Origin: Panicum virgatum
Lineage: Eukaryota; Streptophyta; Magnoliopsida; Poales; Poaceae
Assembly: GCF_016808335.1 (NCBI RefSeq)
Contig: NC_053141.1
Span: 23,356,640 to 23,420,639, forward strand
DNA: 64,000 nt
Direction of reading: 5' to 3'
The notes under the pieces are model-generated. The model saw only the letters and a list, made by a program, of their open reading frames with translations. It was not told the origin of the DNA and ran no database searches. Shown here piece by piece: positions 43,159 to 54,719 of this stretch. Position numbers and translations under genes: made by a program. Position 1 is the first letter of the stretch. Each line of letters begins with the position of its first letter.

Positions 43159-43699
43159 GATTCTAGATCGGGGACCGACGTCCATTCTGTGATAAAGTCG
43201 GCTAGAGCTTGGCTCTTGATGGCATGATGCAGCGCGAACTGTAGCTTAAACTCTGGCAACTCTATGGCCCACTTGATCGTGCGCCCGGTACCCTCCCGGT
43301 TCTGAAGGATTTGGCTGAGAAGTCCGACGTGACCACAGTGATCTTGTGCGTCTGGAAGTAGTGACACAGCTTCCGCGACGCCATGAGAATGGTGTACAAC
43401 ATCTTCTGAGCTTGAGGGTAGCATTCCTTGGCATCCCGAAGCACCTTGCTGACGAAGTACACGGGGTATTGTATTCGGCGAGCCCTTGTCGTCGAAGCCC
43501 CCGGCGATGGCCCGGGGCCCGCGGTGTCAGTGTTGGGGCCCGTCGAAGTCATCTCGTAGGTTGGGCGGATCGCCTTGGGATCCGGCGTGACCACCATGGA
43601 GTCCGAGGTGACTGCCCCGGGGTCCGGGGCGACCATCCCGTGATCAGGGCCCGCCGTTGTGGTGGTTTCCCCCGATGTCGCACCATTGCTATCTCCTTC

Positions 43700-43702
<3 letters not shown>

Positions 43703-43747
<45 letters not shown>
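43703..43747. repeat. (CT)n microsatellite inside the RNase H coding sequence of element D
   Basis: About 45 bases of CT repeat are read on the minus strand as alternating Glu and Arg (residues in the ORF 43795-43262). The flanking RNase H motifs remain in the same frame. Confidence 0.9.
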
Positions 43748-43749
<2 letters not shown>

Positions 43750-43985
43750 CTACCAGCATCATGCTGACAACTTGCAGTGTAGCTGAGATGTACAAAAGGA
43801 ATTCTTCATCTTCCTAGGGTGCCACATGAACTGGAGGCGAGGTGAGGTACTCCTTGAGCTCCCGAAAAGCCTTGTCTACTTCTTCCGACCAGTCGAAGCA
43901 TCCGGTCTTCTTGATCAACTTGAAGTGGGGGAGGTCGCGCTCCCCAAGCTTGGAGATGAATCTTCCCAGAGTTGCCATGCAAACC

Positions 43986-44063
43986 GAGAAGTCGTCCATG
44001 AAAACTTCCATAATTTCTTCGATCATGTCAGAGAAAATGGACATCATGCACCATTGGAATGAC
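43986..44063 (-). other. Athila RT patch (FMDD motif) within Tat element D
   Basis: These 78 bp match 19233-19310 of element B with two mismatches. They encode the Athila catalytic motif region ([19 protein letters not shown]). On both sides the sequence is Tat. The patch lies between the Tat RT core and the CMATLGRF motif and keeps that frame open. It was probably introduced by template switching or gene conversion. Confidence 0.8.
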
Positions 44064-44736
44064 TGAGGTGCACGCGGTCGATTGCTTCCACCTATGCTGG
44101 GTTCACTTCGATGCCACGGCTTGATACTAGGAAGCCCAGGAGCTTCCCTGCTGGGACCCCAAAAACACATTTTTTGGGGTTCAGCTTGAGCCGGGTGGTG
44201 CGCAGGCTATCGAAGGCTTCCGACAGGTCCCGCAGGAATGTCTCCTGCCATCAAGTCTTGACCACAACGTCATCGACGTATGCTTTGACATTGCGGGACT
44301 GCAAATCCTGCAGAGTGATGCACATGGTCCGCTGGAAGATCGAACCGGCATTCTTGAGTCCAAAGGGCATGCAGACATAGTAGTACGTCCCCACCGAAGT
44401 GGTGAACGATGTTTTCTCCTCATCCTCCCTTGCCATGCTTATCTGGTGGTACCCGGAGTACGCATCCAGAAAACAAAGGAGGTCACACCCTGCCGTGGAA
44501 TCGATGACTTTGTCGATGCGGGGTAGCGGGAAAGGATCTTTGGGGCAGGCCTTGTTGAGGTTGGTGTAGTCCACGCACATGCGGAGCTTGCGGTTGGCCT
44601 TGGGGACGGCGACCGGGTTGGCCAGCCACTCGGGGTGGAAGACCTCCCGGATGAAGCCGGCCTCCAGCATCTTCTGCACTTGGTCGCGGATGACATCTTG
44701 CCTCTCGGGGGACCTTCTACTGAATTGGCCGCGCAT

Positions 44737-45040
44737 GGGGGTGCATGGCGAGATGGTGCTCGATCACCTCCCTGGGGACCCCAGGCATATCCGATGGTTT
44801 CCACGCAAACACATCGGTGTGAGCCCGGAGGAAGGCGGTGAGCGCGCTTTCCTATTTCTCCCCCAGCTGTCAGGAGAAAGGCGTTGCTTTGCTGAAGGAC
44901 AGGTGGACGATTCTGCGCGATCCCCATCGTCGGGGGATGAGGCCACCACAGTCTCAAAGAGTCGCTCAGTTTAGTGCACCGCTCCCTTGACGTCGGCCTT
45001 GATGGAGATGATCCCGTCCGGGCCTGGGATCGTGAGCACA
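44737..45040 (-). pseudogene. Element D protease-RT linker, decayed
   Basis: GC-rich sequence between protease and RT shows no clean frame. Short minus-strand frames with Tat-like content occur (for example around 44764-44949), but frameshifts prevent a firm reading. Confidence 0.4.
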
Positions 45041-45891
45041 CTATAGGCGTAGTGGACTTGCAGCCATGAACTTGGCGAGCGTGGGGCGCCCAAGGATGGC
45101 GTTGTAGGGGAGGTCGAAGTGCACCACGTCGAACGTGATGCTCTCAGTGCAAAAGTTGTCGCGCCCGCCAAACGTGACGGGGAGCTCGATTTGCCCTAGC
45201 GGGAGGGTTTTCCCATTGGTCACCCCACAAAACGGGGCAGAGGGGGTGAGCTTGGGCTCCCCTATCTGCATCTGCCGAAACACCTCCGGGGACAGCAGGT
45301 TGAGGCTGGCTCCCCCGTCCACGAGGGTCCGACCAACCCAATGTTGCAGATCGTGGGGGTCACCACAATTGGGAGGAGACAAACCCCTGCCGTGTTGGTG
45401 GTGTGATCACCCTGGTCGAAGGTGACCGGGGTGCTCGACCACTTCAGAGGCTGGGTGCCTCTTCGTGCTGGCGCCGCCGTGTAGACTTCCCTCCAAAGGA
45501 GCTTAGCCACCATGTGCTGGGGCTCCTGAAAGCCCAGGCTGGCACCGTTGGGGCCGGGCGGACCGCGGTCATCGCGGCGGCGTTCATCGCGGTCCTTCTG
45601 CCAGTTCGCCGCTAGGTCTTTCACCAGGCGGCACATGGTGAGGTCATGGCAGTTGGTGCGGTGGAGCTTGCACCACTTCCCCCCACCTCGGCGGGCGGGA
45701 GCGAGCGCCCTTCCCTCGTCGGCAGGCCTGCCACCAGCGGGTGGTTTGGGGCGGCCTTCTGCTGCTAGCACAACGGCGGCCTTCCTCTTTTTCCTCTTCA
45801 CGCCGGGCTTCGGAGCATCGTTCGTTGGAGGGTCCTCTGGCGCGCCCTGCCACTCGACGCGAGCGTGCACCTCCGATTCTCGGGTGCACAT
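45041..45891 (-). pseudogene. gag C-terminus and protease of element D
   Basis: From 45891 the frame continues gag from 52685 after removal of element E. It encodes a basic region and a degenerate zinc-knuckle-like WCKLHRTNCHDLTMC. The protease frame (45382-45041) has active-site motif LVDGGASLN and the later YNAILGRPTL. A frameshift near 45300 separates them. Decayed Tat gag-pro. Confidence 0.75.
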
Positions 45892-47418
45892 TGTTGGCGC
45901 CTACCAACGTCACCAGTGATGACGCCCGCAGACGCCAATTTGGGGTGGCAGTATTTCATGAACCACGAACAAATCCGCAAGCGCACGGAATAATGCTGTA
46001 GCATTTTACCTGGGAGTATACCGGGGTGTCATTTATATTTCCGCAGGGAAGGCGGTGAGTGAGAGAATATATAGATTAGTGGGTGAATGCTATCTAGATT
46101 GGATATTCTCATGCATAAACAAGGGTAAGATAATAACATGGTAGGAGGTAGTGTGACACACACACAAACTACCCTCTTGGATAAATAAATAAAAGAAAGA
46201 TAAAAGATGCTTTAGGCCGGGAGCAAGGTAAAAGTCAGAGCTCGAGTCAGATGCACTAGGCTAGCTATATCTATACTTTCTCATTGGTTAGCTCGTCAGA
46301 GATTAAACTACACAACAGGGAGATCGCTATCGAAGCGACGGGAGGAGCCCGTACACCCCGGCGACTTTATGTACCTCCTACCCCCCATACCGAACATGGA
46401 GGATTACTAAAAGGCTCGGACAGGGCTGTCACCACCTGCCGGCTACCTCTACAAACCGTGGGTATAGTTGACATCCAGCAACACTTAACTACTCTAGACA
46501 CCATGTCTACACTAGTAAGGGATACTCTAGTGTCCCGCGCGGAGCCCCCACCCTTCGTATGGATAGACATCACACTAGAGCAATCATACGAATACTGGAC
46601 AGTTGATAGAGTTCTAAGAACAAAAGACTAACCATCTCCAGCACAGGGCAATCATACAATGCAAGCATGGAATGATAACGCAACCATATCAAGAAGCATA
46701 TATCCGATAACTCAGAACATACTTCAAGCAGATATCTGTAACCATAGTCTAATTCTATTACAAATGACTGAATATTGCAAGAGAGAGCTAGAGATGAACC
46801 CATACCAGACTCTCGAGCAACACCGGCGACTCGATGACTCCTAGACTTCTCCTAAACTCCACTAAGCCTAAAGACTATTCAAGGAATGCAAGAGAGGAGA
46901 GGTGTGTGGTGTGTGTGTGTTCTATTCTCCACCCCCCCTTGTATTTATAGTAGGGAGCCATGAGGTGAAGCTTGCAGAACCGCCATCAGCAGCCAGTGAG
47001 GAGATGACATGTGGCGAAGTTGAGGCGGTGGGGCCCACGGGCCAGGTCGGCCGACCAAGTAGGTCGGTAGGCTTGCCCGGGCCGCCAACCGCCCCCATCT
47101 TCTTCCAACGGGCTGTATTGGGCCTCCTTTTGTCTGAATGCTGGGGTTTGCCTTGTCTTGACGTGTTTTGGCGTGGGTTCTTGCATCACTTTTGGTCCAT
47201 CTGAGCCCGAATCGATGCTCTGATAATTTCTGTGATTTTATGCCGGGCCAAAGTGTGCTTGTAACCTGCATATTAGCTTGAAAAAACAACTTGCATATTC
47301 TAAAAGGTACAGTGTGGTTTAGGGACTTTATTGGATAAGGATGCATGTAAGAAATGCAAACTCTCCTGATTTTCTGATCAAGTTGACGCCTGGAAATGAT
47401 CATTAGTGAGCGTCAACA
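45892..47418 (-). repeat. 3' LTR of element E
   Basis: On the sense (minus) strand the TATA box CTATAAATAC lies at 46941-46950. Upstream of it (47044-47070) sits a palindromic GGTCGGCCGACC...AGGTCGG block. The 5' LTR lacks that block. Confidence 0.85.
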
Positions 47419-48716
47419 AGATCCCCCAAGCTGTTCTTTGCTCGTCCCGAGCAAAGTAGGACAAATCAGGTTTTTGATCAGAAAATCACTTTGACTCGTA
47501 CCTTACCAGTCATGTCATATTCTGAAGCAAAGGGATTCATCTATAAGCTTAAATAAGTCGGTTAGCATACCTTTGCTCAATTACCTTACTCCTTCATGGG
47601 GCTTTTTAGCTATCTCCTTGTCTTGGGCAGTTGAGAGTTAGAACGGTGCATATAGTGATACTTACTTGTTCATAGATTGCAATCCATCTGGAGATACTTT
47701 TTGAAAGAATTTTGAAAACATGGCAAAGCTCCCAGGATAACTCTCTTGAGGCACTCATCTTGTATTTCCTTACCAGGGCAGTATCTGCCTTTGATCTTCC
47801 CTACTACTACAAGCCTTTGTGGAGCTCAAGGTAGGATAAGAACAGGGCACACTTGTATTCTATTTATTGTAAAGTCAAAGAGAGGATCCATGGAGAAACA
47901 AGTCATGCAATCTCGATCAAAAGGTGCAAGTGTATGAGTGGATGGATGGATGGATGGATGTGACTTACCCCTTGAGGTAATGGCTTTTCTCTCTCAAACC
48001 ATCCCTATGTCTCTCTCTCTCTCTTTTGAGACATGGATACCCCTTTTTCTTTCTCTGTTTTTTTTTGCGTCATGCTTCTTTGGCATGCCATCTTTTCTCT
48101 TTTTGGGGCAACCATAATCTAACTTTATTTTATTTCAGGGATGTTCTATGAGAGAAATCACCAAGACATGGAGCATTGATTATGTGGAATGAATGGGTGG
48201 TGGATGCCAATTCCCAGTGTAGGAATGTAGCAATTGGATAGGACGTGTACGTGCTTATGATCGAGAAAGCATGAAAAGCATCTCACTAGGGTCACACAAT
48301 TTGACAAAACTCAACAGAATATCAAGCAGCTTATGTGTAAAGGGTTTTTCATGGAATATGACATATGGCTCTGGTAGGACATTGCATATCGCTAGGGAGC
48401 TTGCCTCTTTTTAATTTTTTTTGGAAACAACTCCAGACTTCAAGCATCACTAGATCAAGCTTGCACAACCTTATTTACCATATCTGAACTCGCAACAACT
48501 TAGACTTGAATCAAGCATACACAACCCACGGAACTTTCAGGTTTATTGACAAGATATTTGCATAACCAGCAGATTTAAACTCAAGAGAACTCTTATTTTC
48601 GAACTAGGTACAACAGACATGATTGAGCAAAGCAAAACTCATCCTTTCAACTTATCAAAAGGAGTTAAAACATTCTTACCGCGCATCATGAAAAAGGGAA
48701 ATAAAGTAGTAAATTT
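47419..48716 (-). other. 3' noncoding region of element E
   Basis: Next to the LTR lies the polypurine tract (plus strand GATCCCCCAAG) and a perfect 9-bp hairpin with arms CTTTGCTCG and CGAGCAAAG and a 3-nt loop (47436-47456). A short GGAT tandem repeat is at 47939-47961, CT runs are near 48010-48025, and the GTCATGC...GGCATGCCATCTTTT motif is at 48070-48095. No gene is supported. Confidence 0.6.
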
Positions 48717-49141
48717 TTATTTTGTTTTTGAAAGTTTTTTTTCAAATTTTATTGAAAGTAAATAAAGGGATACAGTTGACTTAGGGGAGGGAACCTCCCC
48801 CAAGCTAGCTCTTGGTTTAGGGTCCAAAAAGCAGGACCTTTCTCCATACCTGATCAGGTTGAGGTCGTTTCGTCCGTACCTGGAGAAGTAGTGGTCGATG
48901 ACATCTTGTTCTTCTTGCGCCACACCTTTTTGGTCTTCTTTGGTGGCGTAGGCGGCGCAGGAACAGAATCCTCGGATGTAGGATAGACAATTTCCAGATC
49001 TTCCTATACTGTGTTGGTGATGAAGTCAGGGATCTTCTGGTAATCTTCTACTGGCTCGGTTGGTGGAGTATGAATTTCCCAATCCTCCCAAGCTGGCTTG
49101 GAAGGGGGATGATAATCTTGACCATCCCAACCTGGCTCTGC
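48717..49141 (-). pseudogene. Coding-like tail after protease in element E
   Basis: Minus-strand frames hold a Pro-, Glu- and Lys-rich stretch (PPTPPKKTKKVW; then RASLGEVPSPKS in another frame at 48923-48717) with stops. It resembles the basic, Pro-rich tail after protease in element A but is broken. No RT follows. Confidence 0.4.
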
Positions 49142-50902
49142 TCATAGCCCTTGTTTCTCACTATCCTCATGAATCGGGAATACCTCCCTCTTGTTCTGGA
49201 ACTTCAATTTCATGGTCTTTCCCGTGATATGGAGGCTGATTCTTCCTGTCCCCACATCAATTCTGGCATTTATATCCTTGAGGAATGGTCGCCCCAGTAT
49301 GAGCGGAATTCCAAGATCTCCTTCCATATCAAGGACTACAAAGTCCACTAATATGTAGGTATTCTTGACTTTCACCATTAACCTTTCCACAACTCCTTCT
49401 GGATATCTTATCGTGGAATCCGCCAGCTGAACACACATAGTGGTAGGGGAAATTGATGGATATCCTAACTTCTCGAAAGTTACCTTGGGCATGATGTTGA
49501 CGCTGGCTCCAAGGTCACAAAGGGTGTGATCAAATTCATAATCAAAGATTGAGCAACTGATCACTGGGGTGCTGGGATCTTCTCTTATTGTGGCTGCTCA
49601 CTCACCCCACGTACCTCTTCTTGGGCGTGTGAGCTTTTCTGCATAGTTGAGGAGTGTCCTGCTAAGTGGCTCTTTCCACATGTCATTGATGACATTTACG
49701 CTCTCTAGAGTTGATTCGGGTTGCCCTGGAATCTTCCCTAGTTCAGCAGCAGGTGTAGCAGCAGCTAATTGAGCCAATTGAGTTTCTAGTGCCTTATTGA
49801 AACTCAGCTAGTTCTTCATAACCGTGGTGAATCCGTCCATCTTGGCATGGATGGTCTCCATAGATCTGTCTGTAGCGGCCAACTTCTTCTGTAGGGACTC
49901 ATTGATCTTCGCTTGGCCGTAGACTTCTTCTCTCAAGGTAGGCTGGTTAGGACCGAAAGAATTCGAATTCCCATTACCTCCTTGGTAGTATGGGCATGGT
50001 TGATTCCACCCCTGACCTCCTTGTGGACGAAACCCATTGTTGCCATTGAGGAATAAAGCTTCTTCTTGGGTTTCTGGGCAATTATTGCCCGAATGTCCAA
50101 CATTCCCGCAGACCTCGCACGTCATGCGAGTTTCCAAGGCTTGAAGTGTTTGCAATTGAGCCTTATCTTGAGAATAATCTTCAATTTTCTTGAGGAGGAG
50201 ATCAATCTTCATAGCAAGCATGTCGGCCTCCTTAACGGAGTGCATACCTCGCTGGCGTGGTTGGAGGTGATCATCGCTCCAACCTTGGTTGGAAACCATC
50301 TTCTCGATCAATGAGGTAGCTCTTTCAATGGTTAGCGAGAAGAAAGCTCCACCCGCAGCTGCATCCACATGGTCACAGGATGACTGTGTCAACCCATTGT
50401 AGAAGTTCTGTAGAATGAGCCAATTATCCATTCCATGGTGCGGACACGCTAGAATGTACTCCTGAAGCCTCTCCCAACCTTCCGGAATTGACTCATTTGA
50501 TGCCTGCTGGAAGTTCGAAATCCGACCACGACGAGCATTGGTTTTGCCAGTCGGGAAGAACTTCGAGAGGAACGCCTTGGCACATTTGTCCCAAGTATCC
50601 ACAGCAGCCTTGTTAGCATAAAACCATTGCTTCGCTCTCCCCAAGAGAGAGAACAGAAACAGACGGAGTCGGATAGCATCTTGCGATACACCCTTGATAA
50701 CAAAAGTACTGCAGAGCTCCAGGAACTGCTGGAGATGAGCGCTGGCATCCTCATTGGCCTTGCCATAGAATGGGCTGGCCTGCACCATCGTAATGAGACT
50801 CGTCTTGATCTCGAAATTTTCTCCTCTGGTGTTAACCTCGGGCCCGGTGGGGACCTGGTTAGCAGACGGGGCAGAGTAATCACAGAGTGTCTTCTGGGCC
50901 AT
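49142..50902 (-). pseudogene. gag-pro: gag-protease of element E, one frame with two stops
   Basis: The first 364 codons from ATG at 50902 are an intact gag: capsid region (LFSLLGRAKQWFY, FYNGLTQSSCDHVDAAAGG) and zinc knuckle C262, C265, H270, C275 (CEVCGNVGHSGNNC). A stop at 49808-49810 follows, then more linker in the same frame, another stop near 49598, and a protease with CDLGASVNIMP and ILGRPFLKD (49564-49142). DLGA is the Athila form. The frame is the same throughout. Gag alone might still be made. Confidence 0.85.
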
Positions 50903-51189
50903 AGCTCTAGGAGCTGATGACGATGCGATGACTGGATCGACTGCCGAGAGTGAGATCTGAGGAGGTACGATACGGGGTCAAACTCTTCTCAAAAGTGACT
51001 CTGGATCAGAATGAAAGTTTTGCGGCAGGTCGAAACCGGTCATACACTACCCTGTTTTCACATCAACAAAGACGAGAAAACAAAGCCAAGTTAGCCTGTT
51101 TAGCAAGCGAATACCAATTTCGATTTTGTTCACAACTTTATCTATATATTTCACTCTGTGCCTTCCCTAGCAATGGCGCCAAAAATGCT
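50903..51189 (-). other. Leader of element E, including a decayed PBS
   Basis: Between gag and the 5' LTR, the PBS at 51163-51181 reads, on the minus strand, TGGCGCCATTGCTAGGGAA. It differs from the tRNA-Asp-type PBS of A at three places, all in positions that are CG in A. No ORF is seen. Confidence 0.65.
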
Positions 51190-52684
51190 TGTTGGCGCCT
51201 ACCAACGTCACCAGCGATGATGCCCGCAAACGCCAATTTGGGGTGGCAGTATTTCATGAACCACGAATAAATCCGCAAGTGCACGGAATACCACTGTAGC
51301 ATTTTACCCAGGAGTATACGGGGGTGTCATTTATATTTCCGCAGGGAATGCGGTGAGCGAGAGAATATATAGATTAGTGGGTGAACGCTATCTAGAATGG
51401 ATATTCTCATGCATAAACAGGGGTAAGATAATAACATGGTAGGAGGTAGTGTGACACACACACACAAACTACCCTCTTGGATAAATAAATAAAAGAAAGA
51501 TAAAAGATGCTTTAGGCCGGGAGCAAGGTAAAAGTCAGAGCTCGAGTCAGATGCGCTAGGCTAGCTATATCTATACTTTCTCATTGGTTAGCTCGTCAGA
51601 GATTAAACTACACAACAGGGAGATCGCTATCGAAGCGACGGGAGGAGCCCGTACACCCCGGCGACTTTATGTACCTCCTACCCCCCATACCGAACGTGGA
51701 GGATTACTAAAAGGCTCAGACAGGGCTGTCACCACCTGCCGGCTACCTCTACAAACCATGGGTATAGTTGACATCCAGCAACACTTATCTAGTGTACACA
51801 CCATGTCTACACTAGTAAGGGATACTCTAGTGTCCCGCGCGGAGCCCCCACCCTTCGGATGGACAGACATCACACTAGAGCAATCATACGAATACTGGAG
51901 CAGTTGATAGAGTTCTAAGAACAAAAGATTAACCATCTCCAGCACAGGGCGATCATACAATGCAAGCATGGAATGATAACGCAACCATATCAAGAAGCAT
52001 ATATCCAATAACTCAGAACATACTTCAAGCAGATATCGGTAACCATAGTCTAATTCTATTACAAATGACCGAATATTGCAAGAGAGAGCTAGAGATGAAC
52101 CCATACCAGACTCTCGAGCAACACCGGCGACTCGATGACTCCTAGACTTCTCCTAAACTCCACTAAGCCTAAAGACTATGCAAGGAATGCAAGAGAGGAG
52201 AGGTGTGTGGTGTGTGTGTGTGTGTGTTCTATTCTCCACCCCCCCCTTGTATTTATAGCAGGGAGCCATGGGGTGAAGCTTGCAGAACCGCCATCAGCAG
52301 CCAGTGAGGAGATGACACGTGGTGAAGTTGAGGCGGTGGGTATTGGGCCGCCAACCGCCCCCATCTTCTTCTAATGGGCTGTATTGGGCCTCCTTTTGTC
52401 TGAATGCTGGGGTTTGCCTTGTCTTGATGTGTTTTGGCGTGGGTTCTTGCATCACTTTTGGTCCATCTGAGCCCGAATCGACGCTCTGATAATTTTTGTG
52501 ATTTTATGCCGGGCCAAAGTGTGCTTGTAACCTGCATATTAGCTTGAAAACACAACTTGCATATTCTAAAAGGTAAAGTGTGGTTTAGGTACTTTATTGG
52601 ATAAGGATGCGAGTAAGAAATGCAAACTCTCCTGCTTTTCAGATCAAGTTGACGCCTGGAAATGATCATTAGTGAGCGTCAACA
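51190..52684 (-). repeat. 5' LTR of element E
   Basis: It is similar to the 3' LTR, with a TATA box CTATAAATAC at 52249-52258 (minus). About 45 bp of the palindrome-bearing U3 is deleted around 52340 relative to the 3' LTR. A (TG)n run precedes the TATA region. Confidence 0.85.
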
Positions 52685-53517
52685 CACTTGTCCGCCAGCG
52701 CGAATAGCTCGGAGACAGTCTCCACATTGTGGGTCTCCATCTTGCCCACCAACCTCTTGTTGGTGACCCCTTCACTAAATGTCATGATAATAGCAGCTAG
52801 AGAAATGCAGGGAATGGTATTACGAACCTAGCCGAAATGCTGCATGTACTTCTGCAGCAATTCGCCCTTGCATTGTTGGATAGGGAGGAGGTCGCCGTGC
52901 GTTCCTCGTCGAGTGAACGACCCGGAGAAGTTGGTGACGAACTACTCACATAGCTCCCCCAGGAGCCGACAGATCCTGGCAGAAGATTCATTAGCCAGGA
53001 TCGGGCAATCCCCCAGAGGGAGACATGGAAGTAGTTGGCCAAGACCCGAGGCCCCCCTCCTACCGCCTGAATGGCATTGGTGTAGATTTGGTGGAACTCC
53101 TCCGGGTCGATGGTGCCGTCATACTTCCCCGGCAGGTCGGGCGGGAACTTGGTGGGCCAGTCGACCCACAACAGGTCCGCCATTAACGCCTGGCAGCCAG
53201 ACCCATACGGGCCGATGTCATTGCCGGAGGCTGTGCCCGTGCCTGGGGGCACACCGGAGGACGCTTGTTCGTCCTCCGCCAGACGCTGTCGGTCCCGTCC
53301 TCTCTCCAGGACTGTGAAAGCGTCCTCATGGGACCTTAGGTCGTTGAGCTTGGAACGGAGGTCGGAGTTTCCTGTGGTGGGGGCCACCGGGACCAGGAAC
53401 CGCGCTGAGGGTTCGCCGTTGGTGGCACAGGAGTGTTGTCCCATTGGGCCTGGGGCAGCCCTCCGCACCAAACTCGCCAGCTCGTCGAGCCATTCCCACT
53501 CGGGGGTACCCATCTCC
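52685..53517 (-). pseudogene. gag middle part of element D
   Basis: The minus frame from 53517 encodes a Tat gag (KFPPDLPGKYDGTIDPEEF, VLANYFHVSLWG, SWLMNLLPGS). A frameshift near 52950 and a stop near 52830 break it. It then runs to the insertion of E (ALADKC). Upstream it joins 58176 across element F with the frame kept. Confidence 0.8.
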
Positions 53518-54388
53518 TGATGAGGACATGTCATCCATGGGTACGACCACAATTGGAGAATGGCATAGAGACCCAAGAGACCAGCATGGATATTTAAATA
53601 GAGATGGAGGTCCGAAGCTTATCCGATTTGAGTCGCCAAGGTGGAGGCCCAAATCAAGTTCGAGTTCATCTTGGAGTCCAAGAGCAGCCAGCACGAAAAT
53701 CAATGTACAGGTCGCATACGGAGTCCATTTTGGACGTTCTTTATATGGATGGAAAGATAATATCAAGGAGCTTCTAATGGCACCAGTCTCAGGTAGAAAT
53801 TCATTTGGAGTCGAGGCGAACTGTCAAAACAATAGGACGTCCAGAATCTATCATGGTGCTATGACACCATCTTTTGGGCTGTTGGCTCGTGTATCGTGTT
53901 GGGGTCCATTATGGACGTGGCTAGGGGTTATGCATGCCTCAAACATCATATAGTCAGTAGCCACCGACATATTAGGGTTAGGGTTTTGTTAGTTCTAGTT
54001 TTCCTCATGAAACTGAGATTGATTCGTTGTAACTGTGGCGACAAGTCCTTTTAAAGTGATCCAGGACCCTCGTTCTTGTTCTACACCACTGTGGCGATTA
54101 GTCCTTTTGTGATCAGAGCTTGAACCCCATCTTGATTTTTGCTTCATACACATCTACAATTTCAGATTGCGTGTTTACCCTTTATTGCTTGTGTTCTTCG
54201 ATTCACTTGCAAGAAAAGCCTTCTTGGCGAGGTCAATCAAGTTGTGCTTGGTTGATAACCAACGGTGCAGCAGTGTAATGGTTGCAGGACTTCGAATCGT
54301 GTCTGATTAGAAGTCGGATCGCCAACATCTAGTCTCCTCCAATCGAATTTACCCCTACCTCTCGGAAGATTGGGCCTACTCCTCATCA
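53518..54388 (+). repeat. 5' LTR of element F (871 bp)
   Basis: A TATA-like ATATTTAAATAGAG occurs at about 53589-53602. The right LTR without its insertion is about 842 bp; a 21-bp deletion near its 3' end lies between short CCTAC repeats. Confidence 0.85.
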
Positions 54389-54390
54389 AG

Positions 54391-54402
54391 TGGTATCAAA
54401 TC
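54391..54402 (+). other. Primer-binding site of element F (initiator tRNA-Met type)
   Basis: TGGTATCAAATC starts 2 nt after the LTR. The first eight bases match the initiator tRNA-Met type; the rest has diverged. Confidence 0.65.
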
Positions 54403-54719
54403 TCCACAACTTTTTAGTTTTGCAAATTCATACACTACTTTTCAGTTTTATAATTCTGAATTGAAATTTTGATATTCCTTGCTACTATGTTGTGCCTCCC
54501 CAAAGCTCCACAAATACTTCTGTCCGCACAGGTTCATCTTGCAACTGTTACACTCAAGCTTGACAACAGATTGTACCACCCTGTTGGCTTTGGTAAGAAC
54601 ACTTGCAAGATGGTGATAAGCTGCTTGAGAAATTGCAGTCCACTTTCCATCTTCCCATCCCAGTAGTTGCTAGTTGATAAGGATAATACTTTTGTGTTGT
54701 CTTTTGCTATCTTCTAACA

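Larger units (their letters stand above)
43159..44736 (-). pseudogene. Reverse transcriptase-RNase H of element D (Tat lineage)
   Basis: The RT part (44736-44251) shows VDYTNLNKACPKDPFPLPRID, FLDAYSGYHQI, MPFGLKNAGSIFQR and catalytic YVDDVV (Asp 155-156 of that segment), the Tat form. A stop at 44251-44253 ends the first frame. The next part (44170-43814) contains a 78-bp Athila-derived patch and then CMATLGRFISKLGERDLPHFKL and PPVHVAP. RNase H follows (43795-43159; [54 protein letters not shown]) and contains a (CT)n run read in frame as Glu-Arg repeats. It ends at the junction with B. It is inactive. Confidence 0.85.
45892..52684 (-). mobile_element. Element E: Athila-like non-autonomous element, 6.8 kb
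   Basis: LTRs are 45892-47418 (1527 bp) and 51190-52684 (1495 bp), beginning TGTTGGCGCC and ending GCGTCAACA. Flanks CACAT (45887-45891) and CACTT (52685-52689) are a TSD with one mismatch. Sense is minus: PBS at 51163-51181, gag-protease 50902-49142, no RT or integrase, and a 3' region with hairpin and polypurine tract. It splits the gag frame of D. Its coding part (gag-protease without pol) parallels element A, so loss of pol has happened in more than one Athila-like family here. Confidence 0.85.

Noticed and set aside
44251..44736. Tat RT fragment as part of element B
   Set aside because: B already has an Athila RT (FMDD) at 18374-19918; the fragment has YVDD and continues into the Tat gag and protease of D.
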